Origin: Pascua guehoae
Lineage: Eukaryota > Basidiomycota > Tremellomycetes > Trichosporonales > Trichosporonaceae
Length of the DNA: 64,000 nucleotides
Assembly: GCA_001600415.1 (NCBI GenBank)
Contig: BCJX01000003.1
Location: 1,690,268 to 1,754,267, forward strand
Reading direction: 5' to 3'
Positions 1 to 11,448 of this stretch are shown in pieces. The notes beneath the pieces are model-generated. The model was not told the DNA's origin and ran no database searches. It saw nothing but the letters and a program-made list of their open reading frames with translations. The translations under genes and the position numbers were made by a program. Numbering within the stretch: position 1 is the stretch's first letter; each line of letters begins with the position of its first letter.

Positions 1-3000
1 CCCGTGTCCGAGACCGAAATGAAGAGGTATACAGGTGTGTCCGCCGTGAGTATGAGTGGTCGCTTGGTCGATTGCGAATCAGGCTTCTTGCACGTGCCTT
101 CAAGTGGCGGGTCGAGGCCGACGTCGATGCTCATCACAATGCGCCGTTCTGGACTGTTGGCCGTGAACCGGATAGCGTTGGACAGGAGGTTGGTCGTTCT
201 AGACGCTTGTCAGCGGAAAAAAATATACCTCACAGCGACAGCGACGTACACTTGGCCAACGCGTACAGGGTCGGTCATGAACGTGCGGACGTTGAGCTCA
301 TCGAACCCGCTCCCAACATTGAGCGACAGCTCGATCCGCTTCATGCGCGCCTCGTTTTGGAACACGGACGTCAACTTTTCAGCCTCCTTGATAATGTTGG
401 TTTCGACATCAAACATCTGGAGAAGGTTGAGCTGGAGTTTACCGAGCGACAAGACGTCGTTGCTGATACGCTCCTGCGTCAGGCCACACTGGTAAATGCT
501 ATCGAGCGCTTCGAGATCCTCAGCCATGGTCGCAATCAGCTGCTTGGTCGGCCAGAACTGCTTGCCGTCCTCGAGCGCCTGCTTGAGTTGTTCTTGGAGA
601 ACAATGAGGTTGGACTTGACCAGCATGGCGCACTGCATCAGGCTGCTGATCGGGTTGCGAATCTCGTGCGACGTAATGTCGATGAGAAGCTCCTGTTGGT
701 GCCGGGCCTCCTCTGCCTCTGCGCGTCGCTGCTCGGCGTCTTCGACCCGCTGTCGTTGTAACTGCTCGTTGAGCCGGCGCTCGGTGATGTCCACGCAGCA
801 TCCGACAAAACCGGGTATCCCATTCCCGACGGCATCGAGGCGGAGGACCTTTGTGGCAACTGATCGACCGTTCGTCCATTGCCATTCGTCCTCGACCGCA
901 GTCCGTCCAGACAGTATAAAGCGCTCCCACACGCCACTAATTCGTACTTTATCGTCGTCGCAGACATAATCGCCCCAGTTGGTGACCGGCTCGTCCATGG
1001 GGTAGCCGGACAGCTTGTACCTGGCGATGTGAGCTTCAACGCAGCTCTGCTGGAGTTGCATGGAACACTCACCAAGCAGTATTGGCATATGACACGTAAC
1101 CGTCAGGCGAGCACCTAAAGATGGCCACTGGCGATTGTTCCGTGAGCACACGCAGCTCCATGGTTTGCTCAATGAATAACTGCTCCAGAGCACGTCGCCT
1201 CTTCCCCAGTTGCAGCTGCATGTGTGCACGGGCAACGAGCTCACGAGCATTGAAGGGTCGGGCAAGGAAGTCGTCCGCAGCGAGGGCGCTACTTGTTCGA
1301 CCACTGTCGGCGCTCGTGAGCATCAAGAATGGGATTAGTCTCTGGTCACCCGACCCGGAGCGAAGCGCTTGAAGAAGGCTGGGCCCACTCAGCTGAAGAG
1401 TCAGTCGGGATCGAACACATTGGACACCGGTATTCAAACACACCCGAGGCAAAACCTGGTCGGCCACGATGAGGTCTGGGAGTGTGCTGTTGCACATTTC
1501 CAACGCTTGTTGTCCATCACGCGCCTCGATGACCTTGCAGTACGGCTCGAAAATGCTGCGCATGTAGAGCCTGGAGTCGGGCGAATCTAACAGGTCAGGT
1601 ACATATGCGCCCATACACTCACCATCGACAATCATGATGACATCGTCACGGCTAAAGTAGAGCGTGCTGGGATCAATTCCCCGCCGAGGCGGCACACGTT
1701 CGGCATTGGAGGAGCGTGACGATCGGTCGCTCTTTTCCTCGTCCATACCATCCAGTTCGGGATGCCACGAGAGAGTCGGTGGCGAGGATGGTGTTTCGTC
1801 GGTCGTGTTAATGGCCTCGGGAGGGAAGTGGCTGGAGCCGATGCTGAGACGATTAGCAAACCTGAGCGGATGAGACACACGCCGCAAAACCTACGGGATT
1901 CGGACACAGCAGATTGTCCCATCTGATACGAGTCAGCAATACCACCAATGAACCATTGCACACGCACGGGTACCGTGGGCCGACTCGTTGGCTGTCTCGC
2001 TCTCGATATCGAAGCGCCCTTTGTGGCGTTCAACGAGCCTCTGCATTGTTAGTTTGACGCCAGCCCTACGACGCACTTTGGTGATTGACATGGACAAGCC
2101 AGTGACTTCGTTTACGTTTGTGGTGCGTTCTTTGCCGTCGAGGAAGAATCCCCGAATCACAGCCAAGTCGGAAGCTGCCCGTGTCAGGAAAGACCAGTTC
2201 GGACCAGCTTACCTGATATGCCAACCCCACTGTCTTGAACCTCGAGAACCGCCTCTGTAAGAGTGTACGTGAGACGAACTCTGACAAAACTGCGGATGGT
2301 GAGTTTGGTCTTGGTCTACAAAGCGATAGACGCACCCAGACATGGTGTACTTGATGGCATTGCCTGAGGTTAGCTCAGTGCTCTGGGGAGAACATACCAA
2401 TCAAGTTGAATAAGATCTTCTCCTGATACCGTTAGCCTAATTTCTTCAATGGCAGACTTACCCATTGATCGCGATCCACATACGTGTCGCGTGGCTCTGT
2501 ATCACAGTGTACGATATACTCCAGATGAGCGACATGCGCTGCCTTAGCGAAGAGGGCCTGGAAAGCTCAGCTGCGTCCTTTGCCCTTCACGTTCACAAGA
2601 CCCACCGCAATATTACGAGTGACGACGCCGAGGTTGACCAGCGTGAACGTGCTCTGATTTAGCCCGGCCTCCACGTTGCTCTCATCCATGAGCATTGTAA
2701 CAAGACGAGTGAGACGGCGGCTGTATGTGTCAGTCTGCCTCACTTGGTTTTTACTTTGCCAAACGTACAGGTTGCGTCGGGCGAGGGTCAACGTGTCGCG
2801 AACGGGACCGTCTTTCAAGTCTGCCATGACATCGTCGATAGGTCCAGTTATCAACGTAAGGGGCGTGAACAGCTCGCGTGAGATGTTGGAAAATAGCAGG
2901 CTCTTGGCCCGGTCGAGAGACGCAAGCTCCTGCATGCGTAGCTGGTCGGCCTGATACGCTTGGGCTGAAATGAGGCTCGCTGCCATCTGAACCCGGAGCC

Positions 3001-5608
3001 TGTAATTTGGTCAGCAAAGAAGACGGTAGTGGGGACGCTGCGTACGCTTGCTAAGACTGTCAGCATAAAGTGGGTCGGTGAGTTCAACCTACAATAAAGG
3101 CTTCGTGGTTGTCATCGAACAGGATTCGGGGGTTGAGTCCAATGACAAGGATGGTCGTGGGAGTGTCCTCATCAACATTTCGCACTATTGGTAGAACGAT
3201 GGCCTTGCTGGGGAGAGCATCCCACACACGGGGCTGGTAGCCCTTGACGAGAGTTGAGCAGTCCTCAACAAGGATCGGCCGGCACCTCTGGATCGCCTCA
3301 GCAAAGGGCCAGTGGATGATGGCTTGAATGTCGTCGCTGCCAACCCCCTCGACTGAAGGCGGCTTGTCAGAGCGGCGGCTAGTATCCGAGCGAATGGACT
3401 TTGTAGGCGAAGGGACTTGGCTTGCAAGGTGCGGGAACGCTTCGGCAATCATGACATCGGGAGGATCCGTGAGGGAGACGAAGACCTGCTGTGGCGCAGA
3501 CGGGTGGTTCTCGGGAACACCAACGGTCCCTGCAAGGTTGAGGCGGACGCGCAATGGTTCTCTGCCTGTGGTGGGGCGTTTGGGAGGGGCGCCTGCTTGT
3601 CAATTTGCAACGAACCCGGAGTAGCGCACCAAAGTCACTCACTGGGCTTCTCCACATGGTAGACCATGGCAAACGGAATGTCCTTTGGGTAGGTGTCCAC
3701 CGTCTCCAAGACCATTCGGTCAAAGTCATCAACTGTCCTCACAGTGGCTGGGGATGATCAGCAAGTGTCCTTCGCGTGGACTCACAGGCGCCTTCGGCCA
3801 GGTCCCGAAGCATGGCGGTCCGTCTCTCGGCAATGACACGTTCGGTAGTATCGATGGAAAAGTTGAACACACCGTGCTCGCCGTTTTCACTGTCGAAGGG
3901 AACCCACATTTCGGAACAATACCGTTCAATGTTCATCAGTGTGCCATCCCCAGCCACTCCCGGGTACTCCCACACAACGGTGTCTGTCATGATCAGTATG
4001 CGAGACATTCTTTGAAGTGCCTGACGACGCACCGCTCTCCTTATAGATAGGGATTCCCGACATGACAACTTCGGCCAGTGGCCCAAGGCTTGCTATCATC
4101 TCTGTTGCGCGTCAGTATATTTTCGCGAGGACGCCCATGGGCGCACCTGCTCTCGCCACAGCTCCAGACTGCGCAAACGCCTCGGGATGAGTAGGAAGAG
4201 CCTATTCCGATCAGCGGGGGAACAAGGTAAACGGTGGATAAACCCACATCCGCGTACGCCTTGTTGTACAGCATCGTTGACTCGTCTCCCCACCAAAGGA
4301 CGACAGTCATGGGGCACATCATGACGAAAGAAACTACACATGTGTCAGCGGAGACAAGCATTGGAGGTCACACTCACCCATTGCTTTCAATGTCTCGGAC
4401 CACTGCTCCCTGGGCCCCAGCGGTGTGTTCACCCAGTCGGTAGTGTCGAGTAAATCCGTGACTGGCACGTTGCTGGTCCTGCTGCTCGCCATTTCCATCA
4501 ACCGCGACATGACGCCATCGTACGTCCCGTCGCGGTGGAAGTAGATTGCCTGTCCCGGTATCAACTTGGCACCTTCGTGCCCTAGGGCACTTTGAATGGC
4601 ACCGAGATCGACGTCGGGGATTGGCTTCGGTGCTCCGAGGTGCAGCCGATCTCGGAGTTGGCTGGAGTCCAACACGGTAGTTGGTTTTCTCGAGTCTCTG
4701 CTTCGATTCGAGGACTGTCGTGAGCCACTGGAGGGGATTGAAATGTGGTCTGCAGAAAGGGTACCTCCAGTCGATAGGCGAGGCCCATTGTCGCCGCTCA
4801 GAGCATCTTGGATATGCCGTGACGGTGCTTGTGTGGTCGGGACCATGCGGCTCCGTGGAATCGCGGTAACGACAACAAACGTGCGCGTCCATGAGACAGA
4901 TTTGGAGGGGCCCTGGCTGTTGTAGATGGGCAACAAGGTCTTGACGAGTTCGTACTTTGCGTGGCCCCCAGAAAACGTAAACTCGACAACAATCGTGTCG
5001 GCTTGGCTTGTGGCTTGCTCTGATGCAGATGCATCTGGGCCCGATTCCCCAGTCACATCCTTGTGCGTGTGCGTATGGGCGTTCGCATCTGTCGAGTCTG
5101 CAGTTCCAGGCTTACTCCTGCCATTTCCGCGATAACGCCCCGTCACCCATTCACCGAAGAGACTGCCGTCGTTGCCCGAAAGACAGTCCAGAACGCGGCG
5201 TCCCCGACTGAGCCGCTTCCAGAGTCGGTTTCCAGCAACTGGCGCGTAAGGAACTATTGCGGGCGGGGTATGTTGGAGTGGGTAGCGGTGGGGGAATGAT
5301 GGTTCGGCTGGGTCTCTTCTGCTCGCATGGGCGGCGACAACAACAAAGGCGGGGTAGGGATAAGCCTGGGCGTTAGTGTTTGCTGTGGTGTTCGTGCACG
5401 ACGCTCTCACCTCGAGATACTCTTGTGGAATATTGCTCAGATCCAGGTCATCTGCTGGATCCTCAGGGAGTGCGGTCGGTGTAGAGACGGATTCTGATGA
5501 CAGCCCATGCGCTTCTGATGCAGGTTGGCCTGTACCATCAATGGAAGTGTGGTTGTCACTCTGTGGATTTGGATCCGAAGGGTTGCTCGGAGGCTTTGGA
5601 CGCGACAT
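1..5608 (-). CDS. dual hybrid histidine kinase (Tco2-like), 3' end outside window
   Basis: Sensor of a fungal His-to-Asp phosphorelay, cut by the left window edge. Domain order on the minus strand: Ser/Pro-rich disordered N-terminus (5608-4600); PAS-like sensor with a PLGPREQW motif and a WWG-x-L-YN-type core (4440-3740); GAF-like region (3550-3080); first kinase DHp (2986-2570) and ATPase (2400-1930); receiver 1 (about 1665-1190); PAS/PAC (1190-780); second kinase DHp with intact SHEIRNP (His codon 666-668); N-box LLSNAIRF near 165; start of the G1 box at the edge. Kinase 1 reads SRELFTP, Arg (codon 2876-2878) where the phospho-His belongs, and its G2 box is degenerate. Receiver 1 keeps Asp in VADQVLP but has Arg for the conserved Lys (1258-1260). 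A 36-nt intron restores the VDDS motif. Two kinase/receiver sets in one chain is the basidiomycete dual-HHK layout, as in Cryptococcus Tco2. The family is clear; the Tco2 name is an inference. Confidence 0.85.
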
Positions 5609-6519
5609 CTTGGAGACACGTGCGCGTGTCCACCGCCAGCCCGCTGTTGAACGAGAGTCGAGAAATGAGGGAAGTGTGGACGATGGATTCTATGTCACTT
5701 TGGGAGTGACCTCACAGTGTCGTAACAAGTAGGTGGTTGGGGGACAAAGAGGTGATGGCGAGAACGAGGTGCTAGTGTCGGATAAGAGGATCAGAAGTGC
5801 TGTAGCGCGGTGACTTTTGTTCCGTTTATCCTTTCCAGACAATCCATCAAGCGCAGTAGTACGCCCGGCGATCCCCGCCCTCGCCAAACGAGCGAGCGAG
5901 CCAGATCCAAACGAAAGATTGACAGCTCAGTGGTGCGCTAGGCCGGTCGGCGGTGGGGTCGGAATCCGACCGCAGTGGGTAGGTGGGTATGTGTAACGAG
6001 GCTCTGCCGAAACGATCACGCTCTGGCTCTGGCTCTGGCTCCACTCTCTTGCAACCGACGATCGTCACCGGGTGGGATCCCTCATTGCAACACACAACAC
6101 ATGCCCTGCCACCTGCCGTACCCTGCCAGTACCGGTACACCCTCGTGTCGATGTTGTCTGTCTCGGGTGTTGACTTGGCCCCAGTGGCCAGACATGGCAG
6201 ACGGGCAGGCACGTTGTTTAACCCCACAGTGCCCCGCAAGCCCAGTCCGCATTGTGTAAAGCCGACAACCGACCCGTCCCTGATGACGTCGTTGGTGGCC
6301 TGGGTGGCCTGACATTTGAACACGAGGTTTTGGATTGGCACAATTTTATTAGCAAGTTGGCTCGAGTTCTATTGTTATTAGCGCATGCGATCGGCGCACG
6401 GCCCGGCAGTCGGGCCGCCCAGACTTCCTTTGGCTGTGTTCAGCGTCACTAGTGTTGTGAAACATCAAACCTCGTCTTCTCAAAGGCGTCAACAGTTCAT
6501 CAACAACCCCAACCTCACC
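5609..6519. promoter_or_regulatory. divergent intergenic region, kinase / OB-fold gene
   Basis: About 0.9 kb between two divergently transcribed genes, presumably holding both promoters and 5' UTRs. It has a short (GGCTCT)n run near 6020-6040. I saw no RNA gene and no convincing coding frame. Confidence 0.5.
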
Positions 6520-7834
6520 ATGTCCAACCCTGGCCACATTGGACAGGCGAGACGCATCCCTTCAGTAACCCGCTACCATGCTTACCTACCGCCCGTCAAC
6601 TTGAAGCCTCTGAGCGTCCTTTCTCCCGCCGACGCCCGCGTCACGTTTCATTCTGTCAACATCCCTGGGTCAACCCCTCGCAAAGCCGAGTCGCTTCTTT
6701 CGCAGCGCCATTCCGAGCCGAGCTTAAGTCGTGGAGTTACTCAAGAATGGCAGCTATCGCAGACTCAAAGGACGTCACCCCCACCCCCCTCGGCCCGGTC
6801 TGATGGGCCTCGGCGCTCCAAGCGCCTCCGAACCTTGGGTACGTCCACCACCTATTCGATGCGATTGTAACGGCTTAATACAACCCGACGTTGGATACAC
6901 AGTCACTCACCTTGCAGCATCGTTGCTGGGAACTCTCCCACAGCCCGACCTGTCGGGGTCTCTCCTCTCATCACTCAACACTTCGGCTTCGCTGTCCCAG
7001 TCGCGCCCTTCCGCTTCGCATGTCAACCTCCCGCGGTGGACGTTGCCACTCAACAAGCTCGTCACGCTTCCGAGTCTGATGGGTGGGTCGGTGAAGGAGC
7101 GCATCACCCGGCGCGGAGCAACGCGGTACGCACATGGGAATGCGCCTGCGAGTTCGGAGCCAGATGGGCGGCGGCGCGTGAGCCTCATTTGTTGCGTGAT
7201 GGCTGTGGACGCACCAGTCAAGCGTCAACGACGCACCGCGGCGCGTGGACGCGATCGCGACCCCGACCTGTGGATCGCGACATGGCGCGTCTCCGCCCCC
7301 CATGGTCGAGGAGAAAGCCTGTCCGATCCTGTGAGCTGTGACGTCAAGTTGTGGGAGTCGTGTGCGCGCGACTGGGGAGGACGAGTTCGCAAGGGCGATG
7401 TCATTCTGCTGGAGGGTGAGTCGAAAGAGCAGTGTTCCGGCGAGGGGGCTTTGTATTTTGATACAGATGGCGACCGTCTGGTTGCAGCGACTCATAACCA
7501 TGGCTGATGTGCAGAGGTCGAGTTCGTACCAGCCTCCTCGGCTACACGTGAAGGACCCCGCCTCGTCCTCTCCCCTGGCACACAACACACACCGCCAGCA
7601 CCAACCATCCTCTTTCGCACGTTGCCGCGCTATGCAGCCATTCGTGGCGACTACATCTATCGCCCTGGACCGCGCGGAGCTGCGGAGCCTGGGGAGCGCG
7701 GCGAGATGAATGTGGAGGATCGCGCGCTGCGCCCTGATCTGCGTCTGACGCGGAGTGACCCGGGCCTCAGGCGCGTCGCAGAGCTCGCGCAGTGGTGCGC
7801 AGAGTGGCTCGGTGGTGAGGCCCCAGAGATGTGA
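6520..7834 (+). CDS. probable OB-fold nucleic-acid-binding protein
   Basis: Exons 6520-6838, 6918-7415 and 7515-7834 (378 aa) join in frame with canonical GTACGT and GTGAGT donors. The first 180 residues are low-complexity, Ser/Pro/Arg-rich and look disordered. From about residue 190 a folded part begins: a beta-rich stretch VSLICCVMAVD, then DLWIATWRV, then VKLWESCARDWG and VRKGDVILLE (about 249-272). That arrangement recalls an OB fold of the kind found in single-stranded nucleic-acid binding proteins. The tail has LRPDLRL (about 345) followed by an amphipathic helix. The first ATG of the open frame follows CAACCTCACC. I cannot name an orthologue; the OB-fold reading is an inference from pattern. 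A telomere or repair role is possible but not shown. Confidence 0.6.
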
Positions 7835-8257
7835 GCACGTTACCGTGGACATTAGCATTCATGTGTACGTAGTTATGTTGTAGTATTTTAGCATCCTTGA
7901 AGAGGCACATGTTTCATCGCACGCAGGTAGCGACACCATGCATACGGTGAGTACAGTAGTAGGCTCATACTGACGCGACGATGGTGTGGGGAGGGGGATG
8001 GACTCCTGGCTGGGTCTGGATGGTGCCCCTCACCTTCCCTCGGTTGATCGGTCGCCTGGGTGGGTGTGTATATTTACCCTTCCTCGTGTTTCCTCTCTTT
8101 CTCTTTCTCACCATCTCCCTTTCCCCCACTCTTCCATTCTCCTCTTTCTTGCTCTAGCCTCCCTCCGCCTCTCCCCTCACCCCCTACTCTCCTCCTCTGT
8201 GCCTAACCTCTTGTGAACAACTCCCCATCCCCCCCACTGTGCATTACCGTGCTCGCC
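7835..8257. promoter_or_regulatory. intergenic region with pyrimidine-rich tract
   Basis: Runs from the stop codon of the OB-fold gene to the next start. A strongly CT-rich stretch at about 8085-8215 lies just upstream of the following ATG, as is common in fungal core promoters and 5' UTRs. Nothing else seen. Confidence 0.4.
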
Positions 8258-9746
8258 ATGAACCACCCCAGCAAGATATCCTTGTGAGTTTACTTTCCTC
8301 CACTGTCCCCTCCTCCCTCGTCCCGTTTCCCCCCTTCTCACCTGCAGCAGGTCGTCGTCCCCGGAGACGTGTGCGTGCGTCCGCCGGTCCGGCTGCAAGT
8401 GGTTCAAGTGCGGCCAGCCTGGTCCCCACGAACATGCGTACAAGGTGAGCATGTCCGAATCCAGTGCTTGGTGGCAAACACTGACAACACCTTCCTTCAA
8501 ACTAACATTCCTTCCTCCATTTCCGTGCTGGCTTCGACCAACCTTCTCCATTCCTTCTCCCATCAGTGCGAGCTGTTCTACGCAACCGCAGGCAACCTTG
8601 TCGACGACCCTGTCAAGCTCCATCACCTGAAGCTGCTTGTTGCACATGTGCTCGGCTACGCTTCCGGCCCTCCTCATGTCTTGTGGGTGCGGCGGGATTC
8701 GCGCATGCTGACCCATGCAGCGGCACGTGTGGCAAGCTGTGGACGCTCGCTGCGCTTCAGTACCGCCTGCGCGATGGTGCAATGTCATGCTCTTTTGTGA
8801 GGTCTTGCTTCGAGTCTTCAACTGACCTCTCCAGGCCATTCTCCTCCTTCCCCGCCCGGTACCGCCGCAAGTGATCCCGACGCTGCAGAAAATCGCCCGC
8901 AAGGAGAAGCCGTACGCGCCCCACTCGCACCGCCTCTTTGACACGAATCCGTTCAGCGGCCTGGGAGTTGGACGCCCCGATGCCGAACGCAAGCTAGAGC
9001 TTTCATACCTCAGCAAGGCTGTGTGGGCTGCCCACGCATCGTGGCTCGCGCGGGCCAGCCTTGGCCGCGTCGTCAACTGGGGTCTGTGGCAGTTTTCCCA
9101 CGTAGCTGCGTGAGTGTCGACCTCTTCTCATGATACTAACTCTCAGTCCCCCCTCGTACCTCCTCCGTATCAATCCCGCACAGCATGTGCGGCCCGCTCT
9201 TCTTCCCTCCTCAACGATGAGGGACCTCGCTGCCGCCACACCGGTGCCCCAGCGCGACTGGGTTATTGTCACCCGGCCGTCCACGTCGTCGCGCAACCAC
9301 AGCGACGTACTGCCCGGCACGGATGAGGCTTCAGAGGAGCTCTCTGACAGCTCTGGGCCTTCAACTCCTCCCCTCGTTCACCCCCGTCCCAAGAGTTTTG
9401 CCGGCTTTACATGTTGGGATGGCACCGAGCCAGGTGGCCGCGGTTCAGTGAACTCCACTCGTGAAGCTGCTCTGTCGTCCGAGTCTGCCGCTCCGACATT
9501 TCCACGTGCAGGCCATCGCAAGTCGTACAGTGGCGACGTCCAACTCGCCCGGGTCGGCTACCGCAGCCGTCCAAGCATCCTCATGTTCCAGAACGACGTG
9601 GGTGGTAACTCTTGGTCGATCGGGCCCCGCTAACCCAGCAGGAGTCAACTTACTACCTCGCTAATGACGACACGGCCTCGGGGCGTGACGACGACTACGA
9701 CGCACCTCTCCCTCGTGGCCACCCCTGGTCTGCGGCGACCCCCTAA
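8258..9746 (+). CDS. hypothetical protein, seven exons
   Basis: Exons 8258-8283, 8351-8444, 8567-8682, 8721-8796, 8835-9109, 9147-9597 and 9642-9746 join in frame to 380 aa. The N-terminus is Cys-rich (residues about 13-41, CACVRRSGCKWFKC, then a Cys after the second intron), and a later CGK motif lies near residue 84, so a small metal-binding unit is possible. The middle (about 110-220) looks helical and folded, with several Trp residues in AAHASWLARASLGRVVNWGLW. The last 150 residues are Ser/Thr-rich and probably disordered. No signal peptide or clear membrane span. I do not recognise the family. The large 3' exons are better supported than the four short 5' ones. Confidence 0.55.
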
Positions 9747-10631
9747 ACGTGACAGCTTTGCCTTTGCTACCGGGTGGGATGCTCCCTGCAGACACTCAAA
9801 ACTTGTTACAACCTTCCTCGAACACGACCAACACGATATGACGCCTGTTGCCGCTCTCCCCTCTCTCTTTCATGCTGTACAATACCACATATATCCTTGC
9901 ATAAGCGGTAGCCTGGACTAGAAGTAGATTGTTCTTATCATGCATTGTATCCTGTGTCATACTACTCTCTGTTGGTTTGATGGGCTGTGCACTGTGAGGT
10001 GGCGCCTATAACCTACACAGTACTCCTTTCATTTTTGACACATCGTGACATGGTATGCCCTCATGACTTGCTTGGTAGTTGGATCTAGTTGGACTAGATA
10101 GGCAACTGGCTTATTTCTTGCCATTGGCGAGACATGTATAGGGGGTTTGGTCAAGCAAGTACCTCCTCTCGAAGTATCACTTTGACAAGACACACCCTAC
10201 CGGCCTTCTTGACTGGGCCACACGAGTTTTCCGCGCTCATGTTGTATGTGGCTCTGCACCGTGCAGTCCATACCCCTGGCAAGTCTCCTCATATCCAGGT
10301 GTATCCAATTGCGTCAATCATGCAAAACGAGTGTGGGATATGTGGTTGAGCATGGACGTGCAACTCAAAGGCAGTACGCTCATTCATGTTCGCCACGCTA
10401 TGGAAACCTGCGAGGTGGGTCCTCGGCCACGCCTCTGGTGCATAACAGTCAAGTTTTACCGGAATCGATACCAACGCGCAAGCTGCCCAGAGAGATGCTC
10501 TCTTCTTAATGTACGAACTGGCTACGGTAAGAGGGGAATATGTAGGTTCTGCAACTCGACCAGGGCCGCATTCGAAAGGGACCAAGTGTGGCGGTGTTTC
10601 AAATTTGGAGGCGTCAGGTAGCAAAAAGACG
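9747..10631. other. intergenic, no gene seen
   Basis: About 0.9 kb between the hypothetical gene and the tRNA gene. No convincing coding frame, repeat or RNA gene. The first 150 bases probably hold the 3' UTR. Confidence 0.4.
10623..10629 (-). terminator. Pol III terminator of tRNA-Ser
   Basis: A run of five T on the minus strand lies a few bases 3' of the tRNA discriminator, a normal Pol III stop signal. Confidence 0.7.
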
Positions 10632-10731
10632 CGACCAGGACAGGATTCGAACCTGCGCACCCGAAGGCACGTCCTCTGATGCTATGACCTAAGATAGCAG
10701 GGACGCTGTTTAACCACTCACACACCTGATC
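10632..10731 (-). tRNA. tRNA-Ser(GCU) with intron
   Basis: The minus strand folds as a long-variable-arm tRNA. Acceptor arms GATCAGG and CCTGGTC pair over 7 bp. The A box is TGTGAGTGGTTA and the B box GGTTCGAATCC. The anticodon stem CGTCC/GGACG encloses CT-GCT-A followed by a 19-nt intron and a final A, giving anticodon GCU with the intron after position 37. The variable arm pairs TGCC with GGTGC around a TTCG loop. The discriminator base is G, as usual for tRNA-Ser and unlike tRNA-Leu (A). Serine identity therefore rests on both anticodon and discriminator. Confidence 0.9.
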
Positions 10732-11448
10732 AGCTTGTACCACAGACAAAATTGTAGGGTTATATAGACACCCACGTGGTGTGGTCAACATGGGCGTTGT
10801 CAGAGGTTTCGCCCAACGCCAACTTCTGAGACAATCGAGCAACACGAGCAGCAGCATCCTCAAGGTCTGCTTGGGGTTGAAGTTAACCCCCTCAGCATCT
10901 GACCACTAACGCGTCAGCCAGGAGACCCAAACGAGAGTATCAGGCATGGTGTATAGGGCGCGGACGCGTTGCGAGCGTTGTGAGGGGCAGATGGACAACA
11001 CGTGAACCACACCCAGGTGGTTTCCCACTCATGACACCCGCTTGGGCTGCGCCTCGGGCTGCGGCCAATGTTTCGTCAGTTGGCCGAGTTTCATTCTTGT
11101 CGATCACTCAAATGACATCAGCACTGCTGACGCGGAAACCTTCCCAATGGGGCAATTTCCATCAATCCCAGGCTAAACTGTCCAGCTGTCACACAGTGCA
11201 TCTCGCAACGCTGCTGACGAAGTAGTGTGGTGGTATCCCAGTCGTGAGATCATCATGCCCAACGGCATTCATGTGGGTGCTCGACGACACTAGAATGGGG
11301 GCAGCTTAGCGCTCACGGGCTTTCCCAGGTGCATAAAAAGGGCGAGATGTGTCTGCAACTTGTTCATTTCTTCATCTCGCAACTCTCCTCAACAACACGA
11401 ACCAACAAACCATTCAAAACCACTCGCACCTATACACCAAAACGCACC
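10732..11448. promoter_or_regulatory. intergenic / pirin promoter with TATA-like box
   Basis: No coding frame is supported. A TATA-like GCATAAAAAG at 11331-11340 lies about 115 bases before the pirin ATG and probably positions its transcription start. Confidence 0.5.

Noticed and set aside
10632..10731. tRNA-Leu identity for the long-arm tRNA
   Set aside because: Anticodon GCU and discriminator G both fit serine, while leucine tRNAs have discriminator A.
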